Below, one piece after another: positions 1 to 11,532 of a stretch of 64,000 bases of DNA. Origin of the DNA: Rhynchopus sp. YZ270_cl-10 (Eukaryota > Euglenozoa > Diplonemea > Diplonemida > Diplonemidae). Numbering within the stretch: position 1 is the stretch's first letter; the number at the start of each line of letters is the position of its first letter. The DNA is taken from NCBI GenBank assembly GCA_964035575.1, contig OZ037930.1, positions 620,001 through 684,000 of the forward strand, in the 5' to 3' direction. A model generated the notes under the pieces. The model was not told the origin of the DNA. It ran no database searches and saw only the letters and a program-made list of their open reading frames with translations. A program made the translations under genes and the position numbers.

Positions 1-937
1 GGGATAAATTTGTTGGGGGAATAGGAGATAATTGCATTTTGTTTTGATTCCATTTGTGTATGTACACAAAATGGCATACAAACCACTCCAAAAAAAGGGG
101 TGATTTTTTTTTATTCTTTTTGTCCAACACCACCTAAAGGCAAGGACTTTCCTCTACAGACGGCACACCTCCTCCCTCTTGGGGTGTGGCAGAGAGAACA
201 CATCCCTGGTCTGACACTCTTTATGTTGTAAAAACAAATTTCTTTTTTTATTATTGACATGAGTGAATCAATAATAGTGAACAAGCAATATAATGCCGGA
301 GACACAAAGGAAAGAGATGAGTTTTGGGGCGCGAGCAATCGTATAGGGGAATGGGGGGCAGCTTTCGAAGCCAGGGGGGCTTTGAAAGAAATGGAAAGGA
401 GTGTCTCATTAGATAATTACTTCATATACCATCTATTCTACTGAATAGAAGGTATACCAGGGGGTGCACTAAATAGGGAAGGAGTGTATCATTGTAAAAA
501 TTTATGTTGGAATGGATAAGAAGTGGTCGGGAATACAACTTAGAGCCTTTTTTGTTTTTTTGTTTTTTTTTGTTTTTGTTTTTTGAGTCTCCCACGTAAC
601 ACAGCAATATGAAAATTGGAAATATATACACATTACCGTACTACGAGAAGGCAAGAGGAGAAAAGGCGGAGGGGAATCCAAAGGAAAACACAACTAATGA
701 GATTCATATACTTTCAGCTCACAGAATTGAAAGTATTTGAGAGGGTCAACACTATGCACCCTTTTTTTTGGTTTTTAGATTTTTTATTCAAACAACTAAA
801 AACTGTTGGGGTGAAATAAACAGTTGAAAAACAGATGAAGCCACGTGGCAGAACACATCTAAGAAAGGGAGAAAACTTGATGGAAGTGTACCTCTCGTGC
901 ACAGACAAATTATGCGTGGTGGGTTTTGTTGTAAAAC

Positions 938-1122
938 TGATGACCCCCTTCCCAGGAGAGAGCGGAGTAGGTTATCGGAGGGTTTGAAAGTTTGTTTGTT
1001 TTGTATTTGTTTTTTTTTGTTTTTGCTGCTCTGTTTGTTTTGTATTGTGTTTCATTGTAGTACTTTGTAAGTTGAGAGGCTGATGACCACCTCCCAGGAG
1101 AAAGCGGAGTAGGTTATCGGAG
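938..1122 (+). repeat. Pair of direct repeats of about 44 bp
   Basis: Two near-identical blocks begin CTGATGACC and end GTAGGTTATCGGAGG, at 938-981 and 1080-1122, separated by about 100 bp of T/G-rich sequence. No coding frame spans them. Confidence 0.6.
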
Positions 1123-1300
1123 GGGGGTTAAAAAGTAGGTGGCATAAAGCACACTTTATGTCACGAAGGAATGGGGTTTTGCAAGTTTATCACACCACGC
1201 TTGTGTGATACCAGAGAAGATGACAACGAGCGTTGTCATATTACACAAAAAAATGCATTTCCATTTTGAAAACAAACCATATCAAAAAATAAATGCTGTG

Positions 1301-1336
1301 AAGATGATCCCAAGCCAAGCTTTGCTTTGGCGCCTT
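1301..1336 (+). repeat. Hairpin mini-repeat, divergent copy
   Basis: AAGATG on the left arm pairs loosely with CGCCTT on the right. The inner stem reads CCAAGC against GCTTTGG, so the usual CTAAGC/GCTTAG pairing of this family is altered on both sides. Confidence 0.45.
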
Positions 1337-1582
1337 ATGTCTTATTTTTTTGATAAATTGTTGGGGTAGTGTAGTTGCCTCGGGTTGTGTTGCCACATTG
1401 TGCAATCTCCGCTGTAAAACTGTGTAAAAAATCAGAAGAAAAAAAAGGGGGTATGTTTGTTGAATAGCAGTTTCTGTTTCGTTCAGTTTTTGTTTTTTTT
1501 TTTTTTGTTTGTTTTTTTTTCGATTTTTTTTTCACAAGAGAGAGGGGGGAAGGAGGAGGGGGAAAAAACACACACGAGAAAG

Positions 1583-1635
1583 TGAAGTTGATAGTGCAAA
1601 CGCCTCTGGGACGCAGGCACTGACACTCCGCGAGA
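1583..1635 (+). repeat. GAAGTTGATAGTGCAAACGC mini-repeat family
   Basis: A block of about 50 bp running from GAAGTTGATAGTGCAAACGC to GACGCAGGCACTGACACTCC. AGTGC and GCACT can pair around a variable centre. Other copies start near 3313, 4108, 35589, 38723, 39356, 42361, 52322 and 55889. The copy at 38723 has AGTAC on the left and GTACT on the right, a compensating change. The copies near 42361 and 52322 carry a longer centre with CCGTTCATC. All lie in spacers. Function unknown. Confidence 0.6.
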
Positions 1636-2285
1636 AAAGTTGGGAAGATGAAATGTATGAAAGCTTCACCTTGTACCTATTTTTGCTTAGTTTCCTCCCA
1701 GATCACAGAAGGCGATCTGGTCCTTCCCCATACACTACCCAACAGCCATACAGTCTTTCACAAGGTTTTTTTTTTTTTATAAAAGTGTTGGAACCTTTGC
1801 TCCTCAGATTCCTCTGTTTTTCAGGCATCCCAAATATGAAACCGGGTTACCCGACATTGAGAGGATGGGAAAACAAACACAGGGTGATACAAGAACTTCA
1901 CCCGTGTAGGTGTGTGTGCGGGGTTATTTATTTATTTTTTTCTTTTTCCTTTCGTTCCTTCAAAGAATACTGTAATCGTAAAAAGTATCGACCGTAAAAA
2001 AGGTCGAACGTTCAGAAAAATCCTGACAAGGTCGAACATTAGTACAGGCCGATAATTTTTACGATTACGGGTATGTTGTTACAGGGGGGGGGGCTTATTA
2101 AGAGCGGCATGCCGAATAAGAGCGGCAGGGGTAATAAGAGCGGCACCCTGGGATCTGGCGAACTCTGGAAAATAAGAGGGGCACCCCCTCCTGTACAAAG
2201 TCTTAAGGGAGGTACTGGTTGGGGGCCTGAAAAAATTTTCGACCGATTTTTGCCCACAAAAAATCGAAAAAAATAGCTATTTATT

Positions 2286-2424
2286 GGAGTGAAAATAAGT
2301 CGTTTTTTTCACCGAGTTGGTGTTTTCAACCCGAGTTACTTTAATTCACGAGCGAAGCGAGTGAATTAAAGTCACGAGGGTTGAAAACACCAACGAGGTG
2401 GAAAAAACGCTTATTTTCTACTCC
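2286..2424. repeat. Long palindrome, arms about 64 bp
   Basis: The left arm (from GGAGTGAAAATAAG) and right arm (ending CTTATTTTCTACTCC) are near-perfect reverse complements meeting at GAGCGAAGCGAG, whose core GCGAAGC is a C-GAA-G triloop. It would extrude as a cruciform or foldback hairpin. Palindromic MITE-like in character. It follows a stretch with spaced copies of AATAAGAGCGGCA at about 2090-2150. Confidence 0.75.
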
Positions 2425-3079
2425 AAGACATAATTTTATCCATAAGTGTGAAGCTTTATTTTCCGAGCCCGCCCAAGTGTCGTGTGAGACCTGTAGTGTG
2501 GATCTCCAGTGTCTTGCACCGCTTCTTCTGATCCCAACGCTGTTTGGCCTGTCGACGTACTAAATACGAAGACAGGGGGGCGGTGCCAACAATTTTCCAA
2601 TGATGTAACGTTTATCTGATTGATTTATCGTTTGATATACCTTGTGTGTCCTACTTCACCTGCACACCCAAGGTTATTGAACGATACTTTCAAGCGATAC
2701 TTCGTTATGTCATTGGGGGTACTAGTACTGGTACTGGGTACCTGGGGAAAACACGTATGTTTTTGTTCGCGATAACACGCACACTTTTTGTACGTGCTAT
2801 CGCAATTTACCCTAAAATATATTACCTCCGCTGACATAGCTCGAGGGCTACCAAGTTTGTAGCTACCACCATGCACACCCCGCCCCCACCCCAGTCCAGA
2901 TACCCTGGGGGGAAAAAAAAAAACTCAAAAAAAATAGGGTGAGTTTGGGGGTGTTTGGGGGCTTAAGACGGGTGAAAAAAAACGGTGAAAATAAAAATTT
3001 TATTTTCACACCCCTCCACGTACTTTTGGGTGGGCGAGGAAAATAAAGCTTCACGCGCGTGGATAAAATTTTTTTTTTT

Positions 3080-3135
3080 TCGATTCTCGGGAGTCTGTGC
3101 GTGCTGTGATGGGGTCACTTTGCGCTGAGAAATGA
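3080..3135 (+). repeat. 45-bp repeat around GCTGTGATGGGGTCA
   Basis: The block TCGGGAGTCTGTGCGTGCTG followed by TGATGGGGTCACTTTG recurs at 12541-12596 on the same strand and at about 44064-44130 in reverse. All three lie beside A/T-rich text with GTGGGCAAAAATTGG or similar, which suggests fragments of one larger repeat family. No coding capacity is visible. Confidence 0.6.
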
Positions 3136-3470
3136 CTTTTTTGTGGGCAAAAATTGGCGGGAAAATTTTTTTTGGACCCCCCTTAAGGTTTTGTACAGGG
3201 CCCCCCAAGTTGACCCCGAAAGCTCGGAAAACCCAATACTCGTTGGAAACTGTTGGCTTTTATTTGGCTACCCCCCTGTAAAGACAACCCCCCAACCGAA
3301 CGCAACAAGAAGAAAGTGAAGTTGATTAGCGCAAAACGCTTTCTAGGACGCAGAGCACTGGAAAAACAGGGGGACATTGTGTGGGGGCCGTATTAGAGGG
3401 AACAATAACCCACACAGCTGAAACACGGGTAGGTAGAGAGACTGGGAAAAAAAAAGAAAGAAAAGTTTAT

Positions 3471-3505
3471 AAGATGACCCTAAGCCCCTCGTTGCTTAGT
3501 CACCT
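3471..3505 (+). repeat. Hairpin mini-repeat (CTAAGC/GCTTAG)
   Basis: Left arm AAGATGACCCTAAGC, loop CCCTCGTT, right arm GCTTAGTCACCT. The loop has one change from the common CTCTCGTT. Confidence 0.6.
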
Positions 3506-3863
3506 CAAAAAAAAAAAAAAAGTATTTCAACAATATGCATTCAATAAAATTGATAACATAGGAGGGATCAACAAGAAATGTTTACATCTCCAAAACAATA
3601 CAGCATCATATCATATTAGGAACGGCCCCCCGGAGATTTTCCGGGGGGGTGGGTTCCGGGGAAATATCACGTTCAACAAGTACATCCATCGGGCAACACC
3701 CCTTTTTTGGTTAAAGGAGGGGAAAGAAAAAGATAAGAGAAGTGTGCAAAAAAAAGCCTCACCCTTTCATCGGCAGACGCAGGAAGACACACTGACAAAA
3801 AAGGGGGGGTAGGAGAGACCAGGCTAGACGATCTGGATCGGAATAAGTCCTGACCCCCCACAT

Positions 3864-3980
3864 AATGGTGGTAGTATTGAGATGGGAGCCCATACGCAAA
3901 ATACATCAAAATCCATCACAATTCTATTGTGATGTATTTTGCGTATTCCAATGGGCTCCCATCGCAATACTGCCACCATT
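3864..3980. mobile_element. Palindromic MITE, 117 bp
   Basis: Arms beginning AATGGTGGTAGTATTGAGAT and ending CAATACTGCCACCATT fold on each other almost completely around CACAATTCTATTGTG. The outer sequence (GGTGG-GTATTG) resembles the terminal repeats of the element at 11101-11532, so the two may share a mobilising transposase. No transposase gene is present here. Confidence 0.65.
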
Positions 3981-6098
3981 ACCCCCCATCCACACACGCC
4001 TGCTCCTCTCTCTCCTTGGGTTGGGGGGTAGGGGGTGCCCAATGAATCTCCCAAAGTCCTAAAGGATTTACCTAGATGAATAGCGTTGTGTTATGGGGTC
4101 TGTACTAAAAGAGAAGTTGAAAGTGTGAAAACGTCTCACGGCATATCAGCGGACGCAGACACCCCCCGTATCAACCTCTATATACTACAGCAAGGAAACG
4201 CAGTTCGTCTTCCTTTTCCCCCCTTTTTTTCTTTCCAGAATTTTCGTTTATTCGTTACTGTGTTCAAAAAATAATAATGAAAAAATGGAAGCCCCAAATT
4301 AATATAGGATGGTACTTAGCTGCTTAGCCCCTCCACACAAAAAAAAACGAGGGGAAAATGGGACCCATAAAGTTAAAATTGACTGTTTTTTTTTAAATAT
4401 ACATTTCATTGTTGAAAAGGGGTTTTTTTTTTTTTAGTACGGTGTTCATTTATTCCTTTTGATAAATGGTTGAAGTGTAGTTGCCTCGGTTGTGTTGGCC
4501 ACAGTTTGTGCAATCCTCCACTTTGTTTTTTTTAAAAGCATCTTTTTTCCTTTTTTTTGAAACTTGGTTGTATTAGTTTAGACACCCGAGGATGAACTCC
4601 ACTATTTTTTTTTTTGTCGTTCTACATCCTACTCTGTGATGGGCAGGGACAGTACTGTAGATGAGTTGAGATGATGCTTTTTTGTTTTGTTTGTGTTGAA
4701 AAAATATAAAAAAATCAGCCCAATTCCTTGGTGGGTAACCAGGGTCTGCACGCTGGCCGAATGGTAAACGGAAGGACATTGTGTTTTTTTGTCTCCTTTT
4801 TTCTGTGTTCAAAACTTGACAATGTATGAAGAGAAGGTAGAGGCTCAAGCCATGTGTGATTCCACCCGGGGGGTTGAGCGACCAACTGTTGCGTGGGTAA
4901 TTGTTCAGGGCATTTCGTGGACGGGAAGAGGAATCAGATCCAAATTGCAAAAAGATGAAGTCCGAAAAAAAAAAAAAGCACAACTTTTTTGAAAACTATT
5001 TTTTACCATTCCTAGGGAACGGAGCATGCACGGCCCTGGAACAGCTCCAAGAAAATGGAGTCGGCGGGGCTAAAGAGGAAGTTGCCTTCCTAAACATGCA
5101 CACACTTTTTTTTTTTTTTGATATCGGCTATCCTTACATCTGAATCTCAAAGTGGTTCATATACTAACTATTCTACTGAATAGAAGGTATAATAGGGTAC
5201 ACTAAATGGACCTCAAAGTGAAAAGAAAAGCTTCAAAAACGAGGTGCAATGAAGTAGCACCCATGAAAGCCGAAATTCACACATACCACATGGTATTATT
5301 ATTTTTTGCCCAGGATTACCCTACACATACCCTTTGGACCACTGTCCGCCCTGAGGAATCACCCATACTTGATTTTTAAAAAAAACGCACAAAAAACTGT
5401 CGTGAAGAGAAAAAATAAATCTGTAGAGCGTCTGGGGGAGGCTTGTGTAGGGAGAATTTTTCTTTTTTTTTTTTTTTTTGGGGGGGGGGGGGGTTTTTTT
5501 TGTGTCCCATACGTATTAAATTTCAGAATCCCTCCCAATGGTAACCACTGGTCTGGGGTCTATTTGAAGTTAATCGATATAATGTCAAAAAAAAACACAT
5601 TGCAGTGGGTTGTTTGAATGGGTTTTTATGAAGTTTTTGTTATGTTTGCTTTGTGCTCTTGTTTGTTTTTTCTTGCTGTGGGTTTGGGTTGGAAGTAGAT
5701 TACCTTCCGTAAAAAAAAGGGATGTTTTAAGATACTGCTTAGAGGGGTCTGTGGGGAAAGGATGTGCAAAGTTGAAAAAAACAAAAAAATCAAATCAAAG
5801 AAAACTTATAAGATGAATGTACCTCTCACGTGCACACACATCATTTTTTTTTTTTTCTCGTTATCGCGCTTTTTGTGACACGCTGGGTTTTTGAAGATGT
5901 CTCCTTTCGTCACAAATACGGTTTGTTCGGGATGAGGTCGTCACCCCGTTTGCTTGGTTAGGGGGTGGGGGGTGGAAGGAAGACAATGGGACGAGGAAAG
6001 ATTTGTATAGTCCCTCACTTATAAAAAATAATAAAATAGAAAACATGTGGGTTCTGAGTTTGGATGGGGAAGTGGGGTGCTTTGTATTGCAATATGAC

Positions 6099-6214
6099 GT
6101 ACACGGCGCGGCTGTGTACAACGTTGTGACACTGTCACAAAAAAAAATAGCATATCACAGAAAGTTACACACCCTCAGCTGTGTAACAGATGCTACACAG
6201 CCCCGCCGTGTGTA
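6099..6214. repeat. Inverted repeat with ACACAGCC arms
   Basis: GTACACGGCGCGGCTGTGT at 6099-6117 is matched by TACACAGCCCCGCCGTGTGT at 6194-6213. Between them lie CACTGTCAC and other short self-complementary words. A looser relative with GTGACAGTGTCAC words lies near 60795-60875. Confidence 0.55.
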
Positions 6215-6613
6215 ATTATTGCTCATACTTTGCGCGAGAGTTTTGGGGGGAAAAAAATGAAAATATAGCATTTTGTCTTGGCTTTTGACTAGACCAAATT
6301 AACTACATCCGATCTCACTGTTTTCCCCTTGCCCTCTCTTTTTTTTTTTTTCTTCTGAAATCCTCAACGCTCCTTAACGAAAACAAAGTAATCCTAACTA
6401 GGGGGGGTATTGAGTAGTAAGGGATACAGTAACACAACAAACAATCGGTGCTTTGTTGTGTCATTGAAGTCTCCTTTTTAGCCCAATAGAAACTTCCACC
6501 CCTGGTTATTATTATTTTTTTTTGCTTTTTTTAAACCGGGGGAGCGGGTTGTGGATGACGATTGTGTGCCTTTATTATGATGAGATTCGGTATGTTGTGG
6601 GTTTATTTTCATT

Positions 6614-7712
6614 CATACAATGCAACGAGGCCGAGTCGGCCTCGCCAAGGCCTGAAAATAAATACTCAGGCGTGCCTGAGGCGTACTCGGGATTAGTTAC
6701 GTTTAAGTACGCCTCAGGCACGCCTGAGTATATTTATATTTCTTACCAGCATTTTGGTCATGAACAAAAAAGTATTTCCCCCCAAATTTTGTGGTTTTCG
6801 ATTCAGAGGTAGCAAAATCTTTCAAATGCGGGGTCGCACGATGAAAAATGTGCCTCTGGGCCGAGCGAGTCGAAAAAATGAAAAGGGTTCGCTAAGCTTT
6901 GGTGCTGATGAGATATATTTTGGTGGTACCTTCGGGTATTTCATATATTCAAGAATCATTGGAAAACAAATTTCGGGGGTGCTTTTCGACTAGGTCCCTT
7001 CGAGGCCCAACTTGATGCAAGATGGAAGAGGCTCATACAAGCCTGGATCCTCTAACACTAGAGAGATCCCATCGAGATCCCAGAATTTTACACAGGCCTC
7101 CTTGATCCACAGACCACAGCTCTATTTTTAGTACAACTATGGGGTGACCAAAGGAATTTTTTATACATACCCGAGGTATGACTCATCTTCTGCGAAGCCT
7201 CTTTTTAGGAAGCGGTTTACTGTAAGCAGTAACCATGATATTTTTCCACTAAAAATATCTTGCGACCCCGCAATTTTCTCAGCAGGACACCGAAATTTTA
7301 TTCCAGCACATTTCAGGGGGCGGAGGAAATACATGGCATGCCTTAGAAACGTGATGACCTGTGCATAATAATTTTATATATCAGCAGAAATATGAAACCG
7401 GGTATACTTTCCCCTGATTTTTGGTACAAACTTAAAGTCACGCATTTTTTGCTAAAAAAATTGTCCGACCCCGGAATTTTTTCAGATTGCTCGGAAATGC
7501 ATCAGAGGCCCTTTTTGCGGGGGAAAAATACACACCAGGCGCCTGAAACGCAAGTATGCGTTGATATATACTCAGGCGTGCCTGAGGCGTACTTAAACGT
7601 AACTAATCCCGAGTACGCCTCAGGCACGCCTCAGTGACGCCTCAGGCACGCCTCAGATATATTTTCCAGATACGAGTATTTTCAGGCGTACCCGGCCTCG
7701 TTGCATTGTATG
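6614..7712. mobile_element. Foldback/MITE-like transposon, 1.1 kb
   Basis: Terminal inverted repeats CATACAATGCAACGAGGCCG and its reverse complement bound the element. A 6-bp direct repeat TTCATT sits immediately outside each end (6608-6613 and 7713-7718), as expected for a target-site duplication. Inside each end lies a second palindromic block built from CTCAGGCGTGCCTGAGGCG units, present in opposite orientations (about 6666-6732 and 7571-7655). The centre has diverged sub-repeats containing GACCCC-GGAATTTT-type words. No transposase-like frame is visible, so it is non-autonomous. Confidence 0.8.
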
Positions 7713-8309
7713 TTCATTTTGCTTTTTTTTTTTCTTTTTGAAGAATTGGAATGTATGTAGTTTCGCCTATTTTGTTGACCACATGGTGCAATCTGCACAC
7801 AATTCGTGGTATAGACAAATCGATGGTGTCAAAAAAAAAAAAGAAAAAAGAGGGTTGGTCGAATGGGGAGAAAATAGTGTTCGGGTGTATCGTCGCTCGC
7901 CTCACCGAAATCAAGAGAGAGGGTTGCAAGATCAAAATGTCTTGGAAGAGAAAAGGTCAGGGAAATGATCCCGAGACTTTTTAAAAAAAAGTGTCTTGAA
8001 GTACAAAGCCCTCGCGTGACAATGTACCGGGGAAAATTGAGAGGGGTTTTTGGGGGGGTTTGTGGGGGCTTTGTCGCAAGTCACAAAAAAAAAAAAAAAA
8101 ATAGTGTGTCATGTTGTCGTTCCCTCCGTAGTTGTTTGATGCGTTGACGCCTCCACACTCACTATCTCTGGGGTGGTGTTGCTGAGCAACATTGGATGAA
8201 CGCCGTGAGACTTTTCGCTCATAAAAGTAGTGTGCGAAAAAAAGAACGGCTTTTTTTTTTTCACGGTATACATGAACGAACTCAATACGACCAAAAGCAA
8301 AATCTTATT

Positions 8310-8345
8310 AAGATGAACCTAAGCCTATCTGTGCTTCGCCACCTT
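8310..8345 (+). repeat. Hairpin mini-repeat near a gene 3' end
   Basis: AAGATGAACCTAAGC, an altered loop CTATCTGT, then GCTTCGCCACCTT. It lies about 225 bp past the stop codon of the membrane-protein gene at 8571-9953. Confidence 0.5.
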
Positions 8346-8570
8346 TGAAGTAAAGTCAATAGAACGACGTCTTTTGGACAAGACCCGGGCTATCAAACGC
8401 ACCCTACTCCAAAAAACTGGAGAACATAAATAAACAAAAAATTCTTCTCTACTACCAGCCCTTACATTTGGTCACTTCAACGGGGTTTAGCAAAAAAAAA
8501 AAAAAATAGACAACATTTTCCCCAATCCCCTCAAAACAACCCCTCCCCTCCCCCAACCCATTTTTTGCTT

Positions 8571-9953
8571 TCAATGAAACGCTCTTTTCTGCTGCGGGGC
8601 TGCTGTCCTGCTCATTCGCTTTGCCTGCTTCTGCATAATCTGAGTTATTGAGAGCCGTTTCGGCTGCTTCCTCAGCCCCGTTTGTATTGTGTTCGACTCC
8701 CTCGGAAAGCCTTTTAGGGTCTCCCTCTCTGAGTCGGCCACATATTCACGGGGATGCCTCGGTGCACCGTGCTCATCCACGACCACCACCCTCCTCACTG
8801 AAAACGGAACTGCCGTTTCCTCTGGAAGGACCTGCGGGACTGCCAAATCACCACTGTCCGACACACACAACTCTCTACTACACATCGGCAGCTCCCCGGG
8901 GGTCGCCAACAGCGCTGCTGAATCAGATTCACTGCTGCATGGACCGATGCTAGAATCGTCTGGCGATACTGGAGCACCCCCACCCCCCCGCCCCTCCGAC
9001 GACTCACAGGTACTACTAGGCGTCGGAGGCAGCGGCAGCACCACCGGGGAGAGCATCGGCGTTCTTGGCTGGTCCGACTTAATGCAGGACCTCGTTGGGG
9101 CTTTGCGGAGCTGCGCCTTCACTGCGTATGAATCTGAGAACAGAACGTACGTTACATCCTCCATCAGCGCAAAGAATAGAGCAGCCTCAGGGAAGCGACG
9201 AAACGCGAGAAGCGCAACGAAAAGGTAGTACTGCACGACCTCTGCACGGAGCTCTAATTGGGTGTGGCTCTTTTTGACAAGGTGTGGACGGAATACTCGG
9301 CGCACCCTTTTCATCTTTGCGGCAGACGGAGAACCGGCACAACTGTTCTCCACTAACGCCCTGGGGCTCTCCACCTCCAAATCTTCTGCACTGCGTCTAC
9401 AAAACAACGCTCCATTCGCCACCCACACCGCTGGGTCAACAAAAACCGGAGAAAACACTGTGCACACCACCTCCACCACCGCCCCCTTCCACAACACCGA
9501 AAGCAGCAACACTGGAACCCAAAGGGCCAAGGAAGAGGTGCTCAGAAAGGCAAACATATCTGCCGCCTTAGCATACCTCCCCTTCAGCTCGCCTGCCTCC
9601 AACGCGAAAATCGCGGCAACAAAAAGCGAAAAAATCGGAGTAGAAAAAAGCACCCCAAACCCGATGGGTTCGGTACTGCCGAGGCTGGAGGTGATGGCGG
9701 AGGTGAGCTCCGCGGAGATGAGAAGGGTAAGGCAGGATATGCCACCTGCAGAGAGAAGCGACCGTTGTTCCGCATAAGCGCAGAGAAGACGAAGCAGGCA
9801 ATGCAACGCAACCAGCCCCATCACACTCCCACGACACACCATGCCAAGCAACAACGCAACCCCAGAATACAAACACAAACTCCGACTAACCCACTCTCCA
9901 TGCACATACACTTCCTGCAATACCCTTGTCGAGAGAGAAAGCCCGGACATCAT
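8571..9953 (-). CDS. Multi-pass membrane protein of unknown function
   Basis: A 460-residue frame starts at a double ATG (MM) just after a long pyrimidine-rich run on the coding strand. I do not recognise the family. Hydrophobic segments suited to membrane spans fall near residues 27-40, 43-60, 66-80, 98-118, 132-153, 157-175 and 240-272, giving six or seven passes. A charged loop (about 182-238) with a basic patch (MKRVRRVFRPHLVKK) splits the last span from the rest. Residues 290-460 are hydrophilic, Ser/Pro/Glu-rich and end in a basic Gln/Lys/Arg tail, probably cytoplasmic and disordered. There is no cleavable signal peptide. Codon use matches the other clear genes, and no intron is needed. 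It could be a channel-, transporter- or receptor-like protein; the sequence alone does not decide. Confidence 0.75.
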   Translation of the reverse strand: MMSGLSLSTRVLQEVYVHGEWVSRSLCLYSGVALLLGMVCRGSVMGLVALHCLLRLLCAYAEQRSLLSAGGISCLTLLISAELTSAITSSLGSTEPIGFGVLFSTPIFSLFVAAIFALEAGELKGRYAKAADMFAFLSTSSLALWVPVLLLSVLWKGAVVEVVCTVFSPVFVDPAVWVANGALFCRRSAEDLEVESPRALVENSCAGSPSAAKMKRVRRVFRPHLVKKSHTQLELRAEVVQYYLFVALLAFRRFPEAALFFALMEDVTYVLFSDSYAVKAQLRKAPTRSCIKSDQPRTPMLSPVVLPLPPTPSSTCESSEGRGGGGAPVSPDDSSIGPCSSESDSAALLATPGELPMCSRELCVSDSGDLAVPQVLPEETAVPFSVRRVVVVDEHGAPRHPREYVADSERETLKGFPRESNTIQTGLRKQPKRLSITQIMQKQAKRMSRTAAPQQKRAFH

Positions 9954-10572
9954 TAAAGAGAAGGAGAAAGAGAGGGGGAGAAAAGGGAAAGGGAAAAGGG
10001 TTCAAAAAAAAGATTTGTTTGTTTGTTTTCAGCAAAGCATCAAAAGAATTTAAGGCTGGCGGGTTGGGGGGGTTGGAAGTGAGGGGGAGGAGGGGGGAGG
10101 AGGGGGGAGGAGGAAACAGAAATAAAGGAGCAGTTGAGGGGAGGGGTGTATTGTGGGGTTGGGAGATACGGTGATGTGTGGTGTGTGGGTGGTTTGGTTT
10201 TTTTCTTAATATCCTGTGGGGTGTGGGTGTGGGTGTGGGTGTGTTTGAAATTACAAAGTTGGTGCTCCTGACTACCCAATATTGCGTACTTCTTGCGTAC
10301 TTTAGTACGTAGTTGTTGCGTACTTCGCTTCTTTTGGATTTTCTGGGGGAAAACTAATTCCAAATTAAATCTGCACGGTCCGTAAAGGGTTTTAAAAAAA
10401 AAGGGTAGGAAGAACTGTCTTTTTTTTAATAGAATCTTGCTTTTGATCGTGAACGTATCTCTGTTTTTTTAAAAATGAAAATAAAATGAAAAGAGGGGGG
10501 TAAAAAAATGTCATCCTTTGTCTTTCCCCCCACAGAACATGTTTTATTGTTGTTTTTTTTTTTAAATATTAT

Positions 10573-10617
10573 TGTTTGTTTGTTTGTTTGTTTGTTTGTT
10601 TGTTTGTTTGTTTGTTT
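10573..10617 (+). repeat. (TTTG)n microsatellite
   Basis: About eleven uninterrupted GTTT units. It gives spurious long open frames on both strands. Confidence 0.9.
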
Positions 10618-11100
10618 CAATGTTATTATGCTCTTTCAAAATAAAAGGGATTATCTTTACGACAAAAAAGATGTTTTGTCTTTTCTGCTTTGTTTTTGTT
10701 TTTTTGTCGGTTTTGAAAAGGAAAAAAAATGTTGGAAATAGGGTTCGATCTCTATTTTCCTGCAATTTGTTTCTTTGTTTTTTTATTTGTTTTTTAATTT
10801 GTAGAAAACCATTTAATTGTTAACAACGACACATGGGGAAGGGGGGTGGAAGACTTTGACAGGAAGCAAAAAATGGGGGTAAAATATTTTAAAAAAAAAC
10901 CGGAATAAAAATATGGGAATTTTGTTTGGTTTTGCCCCCCTTTTTTTTTGATACAGCAAAAAAAGAGTGTTACGTGGGGGTGCAATGTTTTGGTGGGAGA
11001 GAGGGGCTATGGGGATATGGGATGGTCTCACCTCTTAAAATGCTGAAAGACTTCCTCGGTAGGTAAGTGACGCTAGCTAGCTAGGTCTTACTGCGTTCCT

Positions 11101-11532
11101 TAGTGGTGGCCGTATTGTGATAAATTGCCCCCTCAGAATATCAAAATACACATCACAATACTGCTGGTGCTCCTGAAAACCCCATTTTGCGTACCTGTTG
11201 CGCACTTTGTGCACGAAGAAAAAAAAAATACAGGAATACCCTATATTGCGTAGTTGTTGCGTATTTGGTATTTTTTTTATTTCAGGAGCACCAACTGCTG
11301 CATTGTGATGTGTACTACCGCTCCTCCAGGTTGCACCGGAAAAGCCCCCGATTCTCAAAAAATCCCGAAAAGTCTTCAAAACTTTTCCGGCCCAATTTTT
11401 TGAACAGTCTTCACAAAACCGTGCGAAGAGTTGTGAAGAGTTGTGAAGATATGTGAAGTTCCATACCCCACACACCGTGATAGATACATTATGTATTATG
11501 ATAGCGCAATGATCACAATACGGCCACCACTA
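11101..11532. mobile_element. MITE, about 430 bp, hAT-like ends
   Basis: The left end TAGTGGTGGCCGTATTGTGA is matched in reverse at the right end (11512-11532). Outside lie GCGTTCCT on the left and GCGTTCTT three bases beyond the right arm, a near-duplicate 8-mer compatible with a hAT-type target duplication. A nested hairpin GGTGCTCCTGA/TCAGGAGCACC occupies about 11167-11290. Non-coding. Confidence 0.6.

Larger units (their letters stand above)
1..8570. other. Gene-free spacer rich in small repeats
   Basis: I see no convincing gene here: open frames are short, low-complexity and unlike the codon use of the clear genes. The stretch holds poly-T/poly-A tracts, a T-then-G homopolymer block near 5460-5501, direct and inverted repeats and the palindromic elements listed separately. 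A hairpin-type repeat near 137-225 (GGTGTGGCAGAG core) recurs near 51975-52045 and 63183-63235. A motif with the hairpin ATTCTACTGAAT at about 420-475 recurs at 5158-5215 and 17043-17100. A motif containing GTAGTTGCCTCGG near 1348-1410 recurs near 4455-4520, 12070-12140, 53120-53200 and 57303-57375. Confidence 0.7.

Noticed and set aside
1077-1125. CTGATGA words near 940 and 1080 as hammerhead ribozyme cores
   Set aside because: The required GAAA and stem arrangement is not present in either copy.
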